64,000 bases of DNA from an uncultured Blautia sp. (GCF_934371575.1 NZ_CAKRNY010000001.1:124001-188000); one strand, 5' to 3'. Shown: positions 34,703 to 43,876, numbered from the stretch's first letter. Translations and numbers: made by a program. The notes: generated from the sequence alone by a model not told the origin.

Positions 34703-36082
34703 TTAAACCAGCGGCTGTCTAAGCCCTCTCTTAACATACCTTCCAAGCTTCTCCTGAACCAGTTTTCCATCATCCACAGCAAGATTTCCGCGAAGAAATA
34801 CTTTATCAATATCTCCGTGAATTTTAAATCCTTCATATGGATTATTATCTGTGTTATATGCATGTGTCCTAGCGGAAATCACGCTTTCTTTTTCCGGATC
34901 AAACACTACAATATCCGCATCACTGCCTTCGGCAATAACTCCTTTGTTTGGATAAACCCCATACAGTCTGGCTGGATTTTCACACAGAAGCTGACACATC
35001 TTCTCTACTGAAATCTTGCCGGTACGCACGCCGTAAGTGTAGAGAAGAGTTCCTCTTGTCTGAACTCCCGGCAGACCGCCTGGAATTCTGGTAAAGTCCT
35101 CTTTTCCCAATGCCTTCTGAGCAAGGGTAAAGCTGCACTGATCTGTTGCCACAGTCTGAATGCTTCCTTCTGCCAGGGCCTTCCATAAACAGTCCTGATC
35201 CTCTTTCTTACGGATTGGCGGCGCACACACGTATTTGGCACCTTCAAAATCCGGTTTTGAATAAACGCTGTCATCCAGAAGAAGATACTGCGGACAGGTT
35301 TCTGCAAATACCGTCTGACCATTTTCCCGTGCACAAAGGATTTCCTCGTAAGCCTTACGGTTAGTCAAATGTACCACCATAACCGGAGCTTCTGCTTCTT
35401 TCGCAATTACAAGAAGGCGGTGTACTGCCTCAGCTTCCATGGTATCCGGACGTACGAGAGGATGATTCTCAGGGCCAAGTCTTCCCTCTGCCTTTGCCTC
35501 CTGAATCAGTGCATCGATCACTCCGGCATTTTCACAGTGAACTCCGGCGAAACAGCCTTTTTCATTAAGCGCCTTTATGATCTTATAAAGATCTTCATCA
35601 TCTACGATCATAGCTGGATAGGTCATATAGAGCTTGAAGCTGGTGATACCCTCATCGATCATGTCCTGAATTTCTTTTCTGGTCTCCTCATTCCACTCTA
35701 CAATGGACATATGAAAAGAATAGTCGCAGGAGCATTTACCGTCAGCCTTTTTATGCCATTTTTCCAGGCCTTCCTTCAGAGTATGTCCGCCTTTGTCCTG
35801 AGATGCAAAATCAATGACCAGCGTAGTTCCCCCAAGAAGCGCCGCCCTTGTTCCTGTCTCAAAATCATCTGCAGTCACAGTACCTGCAACCTCCAAATCA
35901 AAATGGGTATGTCCGTCAATAAATCCCGGAAAAAGAAGCTTGCCGGATACATCCAGCACCTTAGCATCTGGCTGTGAAAGATTCTCACCCACTTGTATGA
36001 TTTTCTCATTTTCCACCAGTACATCCAGCTTTTTGGCAAAGGAACCTGACACAACCGTTCCATTTTTCAAAAGATATTTCAT
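34703..36082 (-). CDS. hyuA: Dihydropyrimidinase/hydantoinase-like cyclic amidohydrolase
   Basis: A zinc amidohydrolase of 459 residues that opens cyclic ureides (hydantoins, dihydropyrimidines). PGFIDGHTHFDLEVAG has the metal-binding HxH, TSFKLYMTYPAMIVDD the carboxylated lysine, VHCENAGVI and VVHLTNRKAYEEI further ligands, and TVATDQCSF the catalytic aspartate. In gut bacteria hyuA/hydA-type genes occur with ygeX, ygeY, ygeW, ygfK and ssnA in the anaerobic urate-degradation cluster, as here, so the probable substrate is a cyclic purine-ring breakdown product. It has its own promoter and is transcribed away from a YheO-type regulator. Confidence 0.88.
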   Translation of the reverse strand: MKYLLKNGTVVSGSFAKKLDVLVENEKIIQVGENLSQPDAKVLDVSGKLLFPGFIDGHTHFDLEVAGTVTADDFETGTRAALLGGTTLVIDFASQDKGGHTLKEGLEKWHKKADGKCSCDYSFHMSIVEWNEETRKEIQDMIDEGITSFKLYMTYPAMIVDDEDLYKIIKALNEKGCFAGVHCENAGVIDALIQEAKAEGRLGPENHPLVRPDTMEAEAVHRLLVIAKEAEAPVMVVHLTNRKAYEEILCARENGQTVFAETCPQYLLLDDSVYSKPDFEGAKYVCAPPIRKKEDQDCLWKALAEGSIQTVATDQCSFTLAQKALGKEDFTRIPGGLPGVQTRGTLLYTYGVRTGKISVEKMCQLLCENPARLYGVYPNKGVIAEGSDADIVVFDPEKESVISARTHAYNTDNNPYEGFKIHGDIDKVFLRGNLAVDDGKLVQEKLGRYVKRGLRQPLV

Positions 36083-36150
36083 ATTCCATATCTCCTTTCA
36101 TGCATGTACAAAATAACCAACTTTACACGTTTTCACTTTATTTTAATGTA

Positions 36151-36179
36151 AATATAACACAATTTTTTTGTCTCTTCAA
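36151..36179 (-). promoter_or_regulatory. Promoter for the dihydropyrimidinase-like gene
   Basis: Minus-strand TTGAAG (36174-36179), 17-base spacer, TATATT (36151-36156). The surrounding region repeats AATTTTTTTGT-like tracts (36161, 36193, 36213), also seen before ygeX. Confidence 0.6.
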
Positions 36180-36348
36180 CAAAAGATGTACGAATTTTTT
36201 TCAGCATCCAATAATTTTTTTGTAAATTCTTCTTTTTATTTCTTCACACACATGTTATTATAAAGGTAATAAGAATTTCAGACATCTACCCATGGCAGGT
36301 TTTCCTGCTCATAAAATGAAAATCAAATTCAAAACAGGAGGGAGCATT

Positions 36349-36987
36349 ATGGGAAGATTAACTGTTTTAGAACAGATTGCACAGGATATTGCAGCAGAAT
36401 TCGGAACAGACTGCGAAGTTGTAATTCATGATCTGAAAACAAAGGAGCCGGAGCATTCCATTATCTATATTGTAAACGGACATGTAACCGGACGAAATGT
36501 TGGAGATGGTCCGTCTGATGCTGTTTTTGATGGAATTCGCCAGAAAAAACGCGGCGAAAATTATACCCCAGCCGATCACAACGGTTATCTGATGAAAACC
36601 GCTGACGGTAAGATTTTAAAATGCAGCACTTCATATATTAAAGACGATGACGGAAGCCTGCACTATGTTTTTGGTATTAATTATGATATCACCAAGCTTA
36701 CTTTGATCAACAGTGCCCTTGATGATCTGATCACACCCAAGAATAAAGAGGAGAAACCAAGGCAGATCACACACAGCGTCAATGATCTGCTGGATCGTCT
36801 GATTGAAGAATCTGTACAGCTTGTAGGCAAACCGGTAGCACTTATGAATAAAGAAGACAAAGTTACCGCGATTCAGTATCTGAATGATTCCGGAGCTTTC
36901 CTGATTACAAAATCCGGGGATAAGGTGGCTAATTATTTCGGAATTTCCAAGTATACACTTTACAGTTATATTGATGTTAATAAATAA
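36349..36987 (+). CDS. YheO/DauR-type transcriptional regulator (PAS-like plus HTH)
   Basis: A 212-residue regulator. The N-terminal YheO PAS-like domain (about 1-115) includes CEVVIHDLKTKEPEHSIIYI, NGHVTGRNVGDGPSD and YVFGINYDITKL. The C-terminal helix-turn-helix domain (about 140-212) has YLNDSGAFLITKSGDKVANY and FGISKYTLYSYID. The frame opens earlier (36292), but AGGAGGG precedes the ATG at 36349. It is divergent from the hydrolase gene and lies within the purine cluster, so it is the best local candidate for a pathway-specific regulator sensing a purine metabolite. Confidence 0.87.
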   Translation: MGRLTVLEQIAQDIAAEFGTDCEVVIHDLKTKEPEHSIIYIVNGHVTGRNVGDGPSDAVFDGIRQKKRGENYTPADHNGYLMKTADGKILKCSTSYIKDDDGSLHYVFGINYDITKLTLINSALDDLITPKNKEEKPRQITHSVNDLLDRLIEESVQLVGKPVALMNKEDKVTAIQYLNDSGAFLITKSGDKVANYFGISKYTLYSYIDVNK

Positions 36988-37107
36988 TATGATGATACCA
37001 GGGTCAAAAGATCAAAAAGCCGATGCAAGCTCGCTTGCAAGAGGATTTTTGATTTCTTGACCCGCCAAAAACATGAGTGGCAAAAGACCTTTTGACATTC
37101 ATATCAT
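36987..37107. repeat. Nested palindromic intergenic element
   Basis: Outer pairs ATATGAT/ATATCAT (36987-36993, 37101-37107) and GTCAAAAG/CTTTTGAC (37003-37010, 37089-37096) enclose a hairpin. In it GGGTCAA pairs with TTGACCC (37001-37007, 37057-37063), ATCAAAAA with TTTTTGAT (37011-37018, 37046-37053), and GCAAG with CTTGC at the tip. A GCCA/TGGC pair follows. No gene is present. It separates two convergent genes and may act as a terminator; its layered symmetry resembles dispersed REP-like repeats. Confidence 0.6.
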
Positions 37108-37122
37108 AACATGCTCTGCGGG

Positions 37123-37314
37123 CTACTCTTCTTCACTGCCCAGCCGATGCGCTTCTTTATATATTTCACAGGCGCCCTGATTTACACATCTTTTATAGGC
37201 ACAGTCCATAAAGGTAAGTATCCTTTTCCCATCTTTTTCTTCGTATTCACAGCACACAGTCTGGCTGCCATTGCAGGTTCTGCAAAAACCTGAGATAAAT
37301 TCTTCTGTTTCCAT
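37123..37314 (-). CDS. Small cysteine-rich protein of unknown function
   Basis: A 63-residue protein with eight cysteines or so: GFCRTCNGSQTVCCEYEE, then DCAYKRCVNQGACEIYKE. The spacing (CxxC, CC, CxxxxCxxxxxC) suggests metal binding, but I do not recognise the family. The ATG at 37314 lies four bases after the DUF1015 stop codon, with GAGAGG as ribosome site inside the end of that gene (GAGAGGATGATAAAATG), so the two are very likely coupled. That makes it a credible gene despite its length. Confidence 0.7.
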   Translation of the reverse strand: METEEFISGFCRTCNGSQTVCCEYEEKDGKRILTFMDCAYKRCVNQGACEIYKEAHRLGSEEE

Positions 37315-37318
37315 TTTA

Positions 37319-38566
37319 TCATCCTCTCAGCTTATGTACAAAAATCCCGCTTCGCAGTTTCGGCTCAAACCAGGTGGATTTCGGCGGCATAAGCTTACTC
37401 TCATCTGCAATCTGCATCAGATCCTCCATAGAAGTGGGATAAAGTGCAAACGCAACGCCTCTGGTCTCATCTGCCACAGCCTGAAGCTCTCTTAACTTAT
37501 GACTTCCGCCTACAAACTTAATACGCTTGTCAGTCCTTGGATCACCAATACCAAAAACCGGACCTAAAACCACATCCTGAAGAATCTGGGAATCCAGCTG
37601 ACCAACCACATCTTTTCCCTCATAAAGCTCCGGCTTCGCTTTCAGAAGATACCAGAAACCATCCAGATACAAGCCGAAACAATGCTTTTCCACTGGCTTG
37701 GCAGGAAAACCCGGAACAATCGTCATGTCGAAGTTCTCCTTAATTTTCTCAAGAACAGTTTCCACACTCTGCCCATTCAGATCCCTAACCACACGGTTAT
37801 ATGCCAGAATGGTAAGCTGGTCATATGGAAAAACAACTGAAAGAAAATAGTTAAACGCTTCTTCCCCTGTATAATCCGGATTTTCCTGGCGTCGCTTCAG
37901 TCCCACTTTCACAGCAGAGGCAGCTCTGTGATGTCCGTCTGCAATATAAAGTGCAGGGATCTTCTTCATCTCACCCTGGATCTGGCTAATTGCCTCCTCC
38001 CCATCGATTACCCACACACGGTGTGTGATCTCGTCCTCTTCTGTAAAATCATAGGTTGCTTTGTGTTCTTTTTTCCACTGCTCAAGAAGAGCACTCAGCG
38101 CATCTGTATAACGGCAGGCAAGATAAATGGGGCCTGTATTAGCATCACATACATCCACATGGTTAATTCGGTCCAGTTCTTTATCTGATCTGGTAAGTTC
38201 ATGCTTTTTCACCACATTATTCAGATAATCATCAATAGAAGCGCAGCCTGCAATTCCAGTCTGAGCTTTCCCTTTGCGTACCAGTTCATATATGTAATAG
38301 CACGGCTTATGGTCCTGAACCAGAACTCCTGTCTCCTCCAGCTTATGCAGGTTCTCTTTCGCCTTCTGATAAACCTTCTCATCATAAAGGTCCGTCTCTG
38401 CCGGTAGGTCCATCTCCGCTCTGTCTACATGGAGAAAAGAATCCGGATTCTCTTTCCCAATGGCTGCTGCCTCTTCTCTATTCACTACATCATATGGAAG
38501 GGCAGCTACTGCTGCTGCCTTTCCCTCTGTAGGTCTAAGTGCTTTAAACGCACGAAATACTGCCAT
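37319..38566 (-). CDS. DUF1015 family protein
   Basis: A 415-residue protein of the DUF1015 family, function unknown. Landmarks are VAALPYDVVNREEAAAIGKE, SFLHVDRAEMDLP, YYIYELVRKGKAQTGIAGC, TRSDKELDRINHVDVCDANTGP (reading in two pieces), LYIADGHHRAASAVK and GDPRTDKRIKFVGG. The ADGHHR motif is strongly conserved and suggests a catalytic or metal site. The family is often found near serine-biosynthesis genes; here it sits inside the purine cluster with a small Cys-rich partner. Confidence 0.88.
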   Translation of the reverse strand: MAVFRAFKALRPTEGKAAAVAALPYDVVNREEAAAIGKENPDSFLHVDRAEMDLPAETDLYDEKVYQKAKENLHKLEETGVLVQDHKPCYYIYELVRKGKAQTGIAGCASIDDYLNNVVKKHELTRSDKELDRINHVDVCDANTGPIYLACRYTDALSALLEQWKKEHKATYDFTEEDEITHRVWVIDGEEAISQIQGEMKKIPALYIADGHHRAASAVKVGLKRRQENPDYTGEEAFNYFLSVVFPYDQLTILAYNRVVRDLNGQSVETVLEKIKENFDMTIVPGFPAKPVEKHCFGLYLDGFWYLLKAKPELYEGKDVVGQLDSQILQDVVLGPVFGIGDPRTDKRIKFVGGSHKLRELQAVADETRGVAFALYPTSMEDLMQIADESKLMPPKSTWFEPKLRSGIFVHKLRG

Positions 38567-38690
38567 AAAATCTTGCTCCTTTCCCGGAGCGTATTTGAAA
38601 AATCATCCCAGCAATCTGCACGCTCCATACATCCGGTTCGAAAGTATTTTCATCATTTTTCTTCGGCTTTTTTCAAATGACATACCTTAT

Positions 38691-38719
38691 ATTTTACCAT
38701 AATAGTAAGGCTCTTGCAA
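38691..38719 (-). promoter_or_regulatory. Promoter for DUF1015 and the Cys-rich gene
   Basis: Minus-strand TTGCAA (38714-38719), 17-base spacer, TAAAAT (38691-38696). Confidence 0.6.
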
Positions 38720-38767
38720 TCAAACTAAATATTTTTTGAGAAAGCTAAATTTTTTTGTATTTTTCTA

Positions 38768-38795
38768 TTGCAAATTGATTTTTTTGTGTTATTAT
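38768..38795 (+). promoter_or_regulatory. Probable promoter of ygeX-ygeY-ygeW-arcC
   Basis: TTGCAA (38768-38773), 16-base spacer, TATTAT (38790-38795), embedded in ATTTTTTTGT-like repeats that recur before the dihydropyrimidinase gene. Confidence 0.45.
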
Positions 38796-38865
38796 ACTAT
38801 TAGGAAAACAAAAACGTAATTAAAAAGCAACGAAATAAACAATAACCAAGAAGGAGGTTTTCCCC

Positions 38866-40095
38866 ATGACAGAAGGACTGAAATGGACAGTCAATCATGT
38901 TCCAGGATCTGATGATAAATTTCTGGATCTGATGTCCGAAGAAAACGTAACCAAAGCAAATGAATTCCACAAAAGCTTCCCACAGTACTCTGTAACACCA
39001 CTGCAGAAACTTTCTGCTCTTGCTGATTATCTTGGGGTAAAGGGTATTTACTGTAAGGATGAATCCTATCGTTTCGGACTGAATGCATTTAAGGTTCTTG
39101 GCGGCTCTTACGCTATGGGACGTTATATTGCACAGGAGCTTGGACGCGACATCAGTGAACTTCCTTACAATGTTCTCTCCTCTGATAAATTAAGAGAAGA
39201 ATTCGGACAGGCTACTTTCTTCACCGCTACCGACGGAAACCATGGACGCGGTGTTGCATGGGCTGCCAATCGTCTGGGACAGAAAGCCGTAGTCAGAATG
39301 CCTAAGGGAACTACCAAAACACGTTTTGACAACATTGCCAAGGAAGGCGCCGTTGTTACCATCGAAGAAGTAAACTACGATGACTGTGTAAGAATGGCAG
39401 CTGCTGAGGCTGCTAAGACAGAACACGGCATCATTGTTCAGGATACAGCCTGGGATGGATATGAGGAAATTCCTTCCTGGATCATGCAGGGATATGGAAC
39501 TCTGGTTCTGGAAGCAGACAAGCAGCTGAAGGAGAACGGTGTTGACCGTCCTACCCACGTATTCGTACAGGCTGGTGTGGGTTCTCTGGCAGGTGCAGTT
39601 GTGGGATATTTTGCACACAAATATAAAGAGAATCCTCCGGTAATGGTTGTCTGCGAAGCAAGTGCTGCCGACTGCCTCTACCGCTCTGCTGTTCAGGCCG
39701 ACGGCAATCTGGTAAATGTTACAGGTGATCTTCAGACCATTATGGCAGGTCTTGCATGTGGCGAAGGAAATACCATCGGATGGGATATTCTGAAGAACCA
39801 CGTTTCAGTCTTTGCCTCCTGTCCTGACTGGATGAGTGCCAAGGCAACCCGTATTTATGCAAACCCACTTGAGAACGATCCTCACATTGTATCTGGTGAG
39901 TCCGGTTCTGTTCCACTTGGTCTCGCATACACAGCTCTTCATGATGAAGATGCCAAAGATCTGAAGGAAGCCCTTAAGCTGGATGAGAATTCCAACATTC
40001 TTGTAATCTCTACAGAGGGCGACACCGATCCGATCCGTTACCGCGAAATCGTATGGGATGGTTTATACGGAACAGACGAATCCTTTAGCAAATAA
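38866..40095 (+). CDS. ygeX: 2,3-Diaminopropionate ammonia-lyase (YgeX/DpaL)
   Basis: PLP enzyme converting 2,3-diaminopropionate to pyruvate and two ammonia; 409 residues. The PLP lysine is in SYRFGLNAFKVLGGSYAMG, followed by FFTATDGNHGRGVAWAANRL (phosphate-binding asparagine), VQDTAWDGYEEIPSWIMQGY, the glycine-rich GVGSLAGAVVGYFAH and SGESGSVPLGLAY. It opens a plus-strand operon behind AAGGAGG. In the anaerobic urate route this is the step that yields pyruvate, which can go to lactate or acetate. Confidence 0.95.
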   Translation: MTEGLKWTVNHVPGSDDKFLDLMSEENVTKANEFHKSFPQYSVTPLQKLSALADYLGVKGIYCKDESYRFGLNAFKVLGGSYAMGRYIAQELGRDISELPYNVLSSDKLREEFGQATFFTATDGNHGRGVAWAANRLGQKAVVRMPKGTTKTRFDNIAKEGAVVTIEEVNYDDCVRMAAAEAAKTEHGIIVQDTAWDGYEEIPSWIMQGYGTLVLEADKQLKENGVDRPTHVFVQAGVGSLAGAVVGYFAHKYKENPPVMVVCEASAADCLYRSAVQADGNLVNVTGDLQTIMAGLACGEGNTIGWDILKNHVSVFASCPDWMSAKATRIYANPLENDPHIVSGESGSVPLGLAYTALHDEDAKDLKEALKLDENSNILVISTEGDTDPIRYREIVWDGLYGTDESFSK

Positions 40096-40146
40096 TTTTT
40101 AATAACAATATTATATATTTTCACGAAAACACGGAGGTAAAAAGAC

Positions 40147-41457
40147 ATGGATTATAACAAAATCAAAGAAGCTGCACAGAATTACGAAGCTGATATGACT
40201 AAATTTCTTCGTGACCTGGTTCATTTTCCAGGCGAGAGCTGCGGCGAAAAAGATCATGTAATGCGTATTAAAGAAGAGATGGAGAAGCTTGGTTTTGATA
40301 AAGTTGTAGTTGATCCTATGGGAAATATTCTTGGCTACATGGGAACCGGAAGCACTCTGATCGGCTTTGATGCACATATTGATACTGTTGGTATCGGAAA
40401 CAGAGACAACTGGGAATTTGATCCATACGAAGGTTTCGAAACTGAGACAGAAATCGGCGGACGTGGAACTTCTGATCAGATGGGTGGTATCGTATCTGCT
40501 GTTTACGGTGCTAAGATCATGAAAGATCTTGGTCTTCTTAATGACAAATATCAGGTTGTTGTTACAGGAACCGTTCAGGAAGAGGACTGCGATGGCCTTT
40601 GCTGGCAGTACATCATCAATGAAGACAAGGTTCGTCCGGAGTTTGTTGTTTCCACAGAGCCTACAGATGGCGGTATTTACCGCGGACAGCGCGGACGTAT
40701 GGAAATCCGCATCGATGTAAAAGGTGTTTCCTGCCATGGATCAGCTCCTGAGCGTGGTGACAATGCAATCTATAAGATGGCTGACATTCTTCAGGATGTT
40801 CGTGCATTAAATGAAAACGATGCAGCAGATGAGACTGAGATCAAAGGTCTTGTAAAAATGCTTGATAAGAAATATAACCCGGAATGGGAAGAAGCAAGCT
40901 TCCTTGGAAGAGGTACCGTTACTACTTCTGAGATTTTCTTTACATCCCCAAGCCGCTGTGCAGTTGCTGACTCCTGTGCTGTTTCCCTTGACCGCCGCAT
41001 GACAGCTGGTGAGACCTGGGAAAGCTGCCTGGACGAGATCCGCGCGCTTCCATCTGTTAAGAAATATGGTGATGATGTTAAGGTTTCCATGTATGAGTAC
41101 TCCCGTCCATCCTGGACAGAGCTTGTATATCCAATCGAGTGCTATTTCCCAACATGGGTAATCCCGAAGGATCACAAGGTTACTGCTGCTCTTGAGGAAG
41201 CTTACCACAATCTGTACGGAACAGAGCGTATGGGCAATGCTGAGACAGAAGCTATGCGAAAAGCACGTCCTCTTACTGACAAGTGGACATTCTCTACCAA
41301 CGGTGTTTCCATTATGGGACGTAACGGAATCCCATGTATCGGATTTGGACCTGGCGCAGAGGCACAGGCTCACGCTCCTAATGAAAAAACATGGAAAGAT
41401 GATCTGGTAAGATGTGCAGCTGTTTACGCAGCACTTCCAACTGCTTACTGCAAATAA
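40147..41457 (+). CDS. ygeY: YgeY family selenium metabolism-linked hydrolase
   Basis: M20-type metallohydrolase of 436 residues. Metal ligands appear in [48 protein letters not shown] and [12 protein letters not shown], with a late histidine near [10 protein letters not shown]. The family co-occurs with selenium-dependent molybdenum hydroxylases and YgeX/YgeW and is proposed to cleave an amide or carbamoyl intermediate of purine breakdown, upstream of diaminopropionate. Exact substrate is not shown by sequence. Start ATG follows CGGAGG. Confidence 0.93.
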   Translation: MDYNKIKEAAQNYEADMTKFLRDLVHFPGESCGEKDHVMRIKEEMEKLGFDKVVVDPMGNILGYMGTGSTLIGFDAHIDTVGIGNRDNWEFDPYEGFETETEIGGRGTSDQMGGIVSAVYGAKIMKDLGLLNDKYQVVVTGTVQEEDCDGLCWQYIINEDKVRPEFVVSTEPTDGGIYRGQRGRMEIRIDVKGVSCHGSAPERGDNAIYKMADILQDVRALNENDAADETEIKGLVKMLDKKYNPEWEEASFLGRGTVTTSEIFFTSPSRCAVADSCAVSLDRRMTAGETWESCLDEIRALPSVKKYGDDVKVSMYEYSRPSWTELVYPIECYFPTWVIPKDHKVTAALEEAYHNLYGTERMGNAETEAMRKARPLTDKWTFSTNGVSIMGRNGIPCIGFGPGAEAQAHAPNEKTWKDDLVRCAAVYAALPTAYCK

Positions 41458-41489
41458 TCAATCACTGCTAATTTAACCTCTTATTGAGA

Positions 41490-41513
41490 ATGGAGCAGGT
41501 CACTCTGCTCCAT
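41490..41513 (+). other. Hairpin between ygeY and ygeW
   Basis: ATGGAGCAG (41490-41498) pairs with CTGCTCCAT (41505-41513). There is no T-run, so it is more likely an mRNA-stability or processing hairpin than a terminator. Confidence 0.6.
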
Positions 41514-41549
41514 ACCTCCACAAAAAACAAATAATAAGGAGAATAATTC

Positions 41550-42743
41550 ATGAAAACATTACAGGATTACATCGACAAACTTAACAGCCTTAACTTCAAA
41601 GAAATGTACAACAACGATTTCTTCTGGACATGGGACAAAACAGACGACGAACTGGAAGCAGTATTTACTGTTGCTGACGCACTTCGTTTCATGAGAGAGA
41701 ACAATATCTCCACAAAAGTATTTGAGAGTGGTCTTGGAATCTCTATTTTCCGTGACAATTCCACACGTACCCGTTTCTCCTTCGCATCTGCCTGCAACCT
41801 TCTCGGACTTGAAGTTCAGGATCTGGATGAGAAGAAATCCCAGATTGCACATGGTGAAACTGTTCGTGAAACCGCTAACATGGTATCCTTCATGGCTGAT
41901 GTAATCGGTATCCGTGATGACATGTACATCGGAAAAGGACATACTTATCAGAAAGAATTCATGGAAGCTGTAACAGAGGGAAACAAAGACGGTATCCTTG
42001 AGCAGAGACCTACTCTTGTAAACCTTCAGTGCGACGTTGACCATCCTACACAGTGTATGGCTGATATGCTTCACATCATCCATGAATTCGGCGGTGTTGA
42101 GAATCTGAAAGGCAAAAAACTTGCCATGACATGGGCTTACTCTCCATCCTATGGTAAACCGCTCTCCGTTCCGCAGGGTGTGATCGGACTTATGACACGT
42201 TTCGGTATGGACGTTGTTCTTGCTCATCCGGAAGGATACGATGTAATGCCAGAGGTTGAGGAAATCGCAAAGAAGAACGCTGAAAAGTCCGGCGGTACTT
42301 TCACAAAAACAAACAGCATGGAAGAAGCATTCAAAGATGCTGATATCGTTTATCCAAAGAGCTGGGCTCCATTTGCAGCAATGGAAAAACGTACCAATCT
42401 CTACGGTGAAGGAGATTTCGACGGAATCGATAAACTTGAAAAAGAACTTCTTGCTCAGAATGCAGAGCACAAAGACTGGGCTTGCACAGAAGAGCTTATG
42501 AAGACTACAAAAGACGGCAAGGCTCTTTATCTGCACTGCCTGCCGGCTGATATCACAGGCGTAAGCTGTGAGACAGGTGAGGTAGATGCAAGCGTATTCG
42601 ATCGTTATCGTATCCCGCTTTACAAAGAAGCAAGCTTCAAACCATATGTAATTGCAGCAATGATCATGCTCTCCAAATTTGAAAATCCACAGGATATCCT
42701 GAAAAAACTGGAAGTAAAAGCTGCTCCGAGAATTATGGAATAA
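41550..42743 (+). CDS. ygeW: Knotted carbamoyltransferase YgeW
   Basis: Aspartate/ornithine carbamoyltransferase superfamily member, 397 residues. The carbamoyl-phosphate loop is FRDNSTRTRFSFASACNLLG, with the substrate loop VDHPTQCMADMLHI and the C-terminal YLHCLPADITGVSCETGEV. The YgeW group forms its own branch of unknown acceptor. In the purine cluster it may run in reverse, phosphorolysing a carbamoylated intermediate to carbamoyl phosphate for ArcC. A strong terminator follows directly. Confidence 0.95.
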   Translation: MKTLQDYIDKLNSLNFKEMYNNDFFWTWDKTDDELEAVFTVADALRFMRENNISTKVFESGLGISIFRDNSTRTRFSFASACNLLGLEVQDLDEKKSQIAHGETVRETANMVSFMADVIGIRDDMYIGKGHTYQKEFMEAVTEGNKDGILEQRPTLVNLQCDVDHPTQCMADMLHIIHEFGGVENLKGKKLAMTWAYSPSYGKPLSVPQGVIGLMTRFGMDVVLAHPEGYDVMPEVEEIAKKNAEKSGGTFTKTNSMEEAFKDADIVYPKSWAPFAAMEKRTNLYGEGDFDGIDKLEKELLAQNAEHKDWACTEELMKTTKDGKALYLHCLPADITGVSCETGEVDASVFDRYRIPLYKEASFKPYVIAAMIMLSKFENPQDILKKLEVKAAPRIME

Positions 42744-42755
42744 TGCTTTTTTTGG

Positions 42756-42782
42756 GGGCTGTAGGAATACAGCCCTTTTTTG
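42756..42782 (+). terminator. Intrinsic terminator between ygeW and arcC
   Basis: GGGCTGT (42756-42762), short loop, ACAGCCC (42769-42775), then TTTTTTG. It would lower arcC transcription from the ygeX promoter unless read through. Confidence 0.85.
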
Positions 42783-42855
42783 TTCTTATTTTTATGGTAT
42801 TTCTGGCATTTTGCAAGGGACAATTGCTCATAAACATTTATAGGAGGCGGTTTTT

Positions 42856-43803
42856 ATGACATATAAAAGAAAACGTATTGTGGTTGCCTTAGGGGGAAAC
42901 GCTCTTGGAAATACACTTCCGGAACAGATGATTGCAGTAAAATCTACTGCCAAAGCACTCTGTGACCTTATTGAGGAAGGTCATCAGGTAGTTGTGGTTC
43001 ACGGAAACGGACCACAGGTAGGCATGATCAACAATGCCATGACAGCACTTACTCACGAAGATCAGGCACAGCCAAACACTCCTCTCTCTGTTTGTGTTGC
43101 CATGAGTCAGGCTTATATCGGTTATGATCTTCAGAATGCTCTCCGTGAGGAGCTTCGCAAACGTGGTTTTATGAGAACACCGGTTGTTACAGTCGTTACC
43201 CAGGTTCGCGTAGATCCAGAGGATCCTGCATTCGAAAATCCAAGCAAGCCAATTGGAAAATTCCTCTCAAAAGAAGAGGCTGATTTCCAGGCAAAGGCTT
43301 ATGGCCACATTATGAAAGAAGATGCCGGACGAGGCTATCGCCGTGTAGTTGCTTCTCCAAAGCCTGTTGAAATTGTGGAACTGGATGCTATTAACAGCCT
43401 TGTAGACGCGAACAAAATCGTTATCTGCTGCGGTGGCGGCGGAATCCCGGTTATTCTGGACGATCACCATCTTAAGGGTGCTTCCGCAGTGATCGACAAA
43501 GATTTTGCAAGCTGTCTTCTGGCAAAACAGCTTGATGCGGATATGCTGATCATTCTTACTGCAGTAGAAAAAGTGGCTGTTAACTTCGGAAAAGAAAATG
43601 AGAAATGGCTGGATGACCTTACCGTTTCCCAGGCCAGAAAATACATTGAAGAAGGCCAGTTTGCTGCCGGATCCATGCTTCCGAAAGTTCAGGCCTGCGT
43701 AGATTTTGCAAGCTCCGGAACAGGAAGAACAGCTATGATCACTCTGTTAGAGAAAGCAAAAGACGGTATCAAGGGAAATACAGGAACACAGATTCATCTG
43801 TAA
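42856..43803 (+). CDS. arcC: Carbamate kinase
   Basis: Makes ATP from carbamoyl phosphate and ADP (315 residues, amino acid kinase fold). RIVVALGGNALGN, VVVVHGNGPQVGMINNAM, VTQVRVDPEDPAFENPSKPI, KPVEIVELDAI, ICCGGGGIPVI and DKDFASCLLAKQLDADMLII are typical. It follows ygeW after a terminator and has AGGAGG before its ATG. With YgeW it probably recovers energy from the ureido group of degraded purines; the E. coli counterpart is yqeA. Confidence 0.95.
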   Translation: MTYKRKRIVVALGGNALGNTLPEQMIAVKSTAKALCDLIEEGHQVVVVHGNGPQVGMINNAMTALTHEDQAQPNTPLSVCVAMSQAYIGYDLQNALREELRKRGFMRTPVVTVVTQVRVDPEDPAFENPSKPIGKFLSKEEADFQAKAYGHIMKEDAGRGYRRVVASPKPVEIVELDAINSLVDANKIVICCGGGGIPVILDDHHLKGASAVIDKDFASCLLAKQLDADMLIILTAVEKVAVNFGKENEKWLDDLTVSQARKYIEEGQFAAGSMLPKVQACVDFASSGTGRTAMITLLEKAKDGIKGNTGTQIHL

Positions 43804-43814
43804 TTCAATTAACA

Positions 43815-43860
43815 AAAGGACCTCCTGCATGATATTTACTCATCCAGAAGGTCCTTTCCA
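43815..43860. terminator. Bidirectional terminator between arcC and the BMC genes
   Basis: AAAGGACC (43815-43822) pairs with GGTCCTTT (43850-43857) between convergent genes. Confidence 0.7.
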
Positions 43861-43876
43861 TTTCTATTCGCAATGA

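Noticed and set aside
38567..38865. Possible riboswitch in the DUF1015-ygeX intergenic region
   Set aside because: The region is AT-rich with promoters and T-tracts, and I found no stable multi-stem fold or known aptamer core.
41559..42536. 325-residue minus-strand open frame
   Set aside because: Antisense to ygeW; composition is that of a shadow frame.
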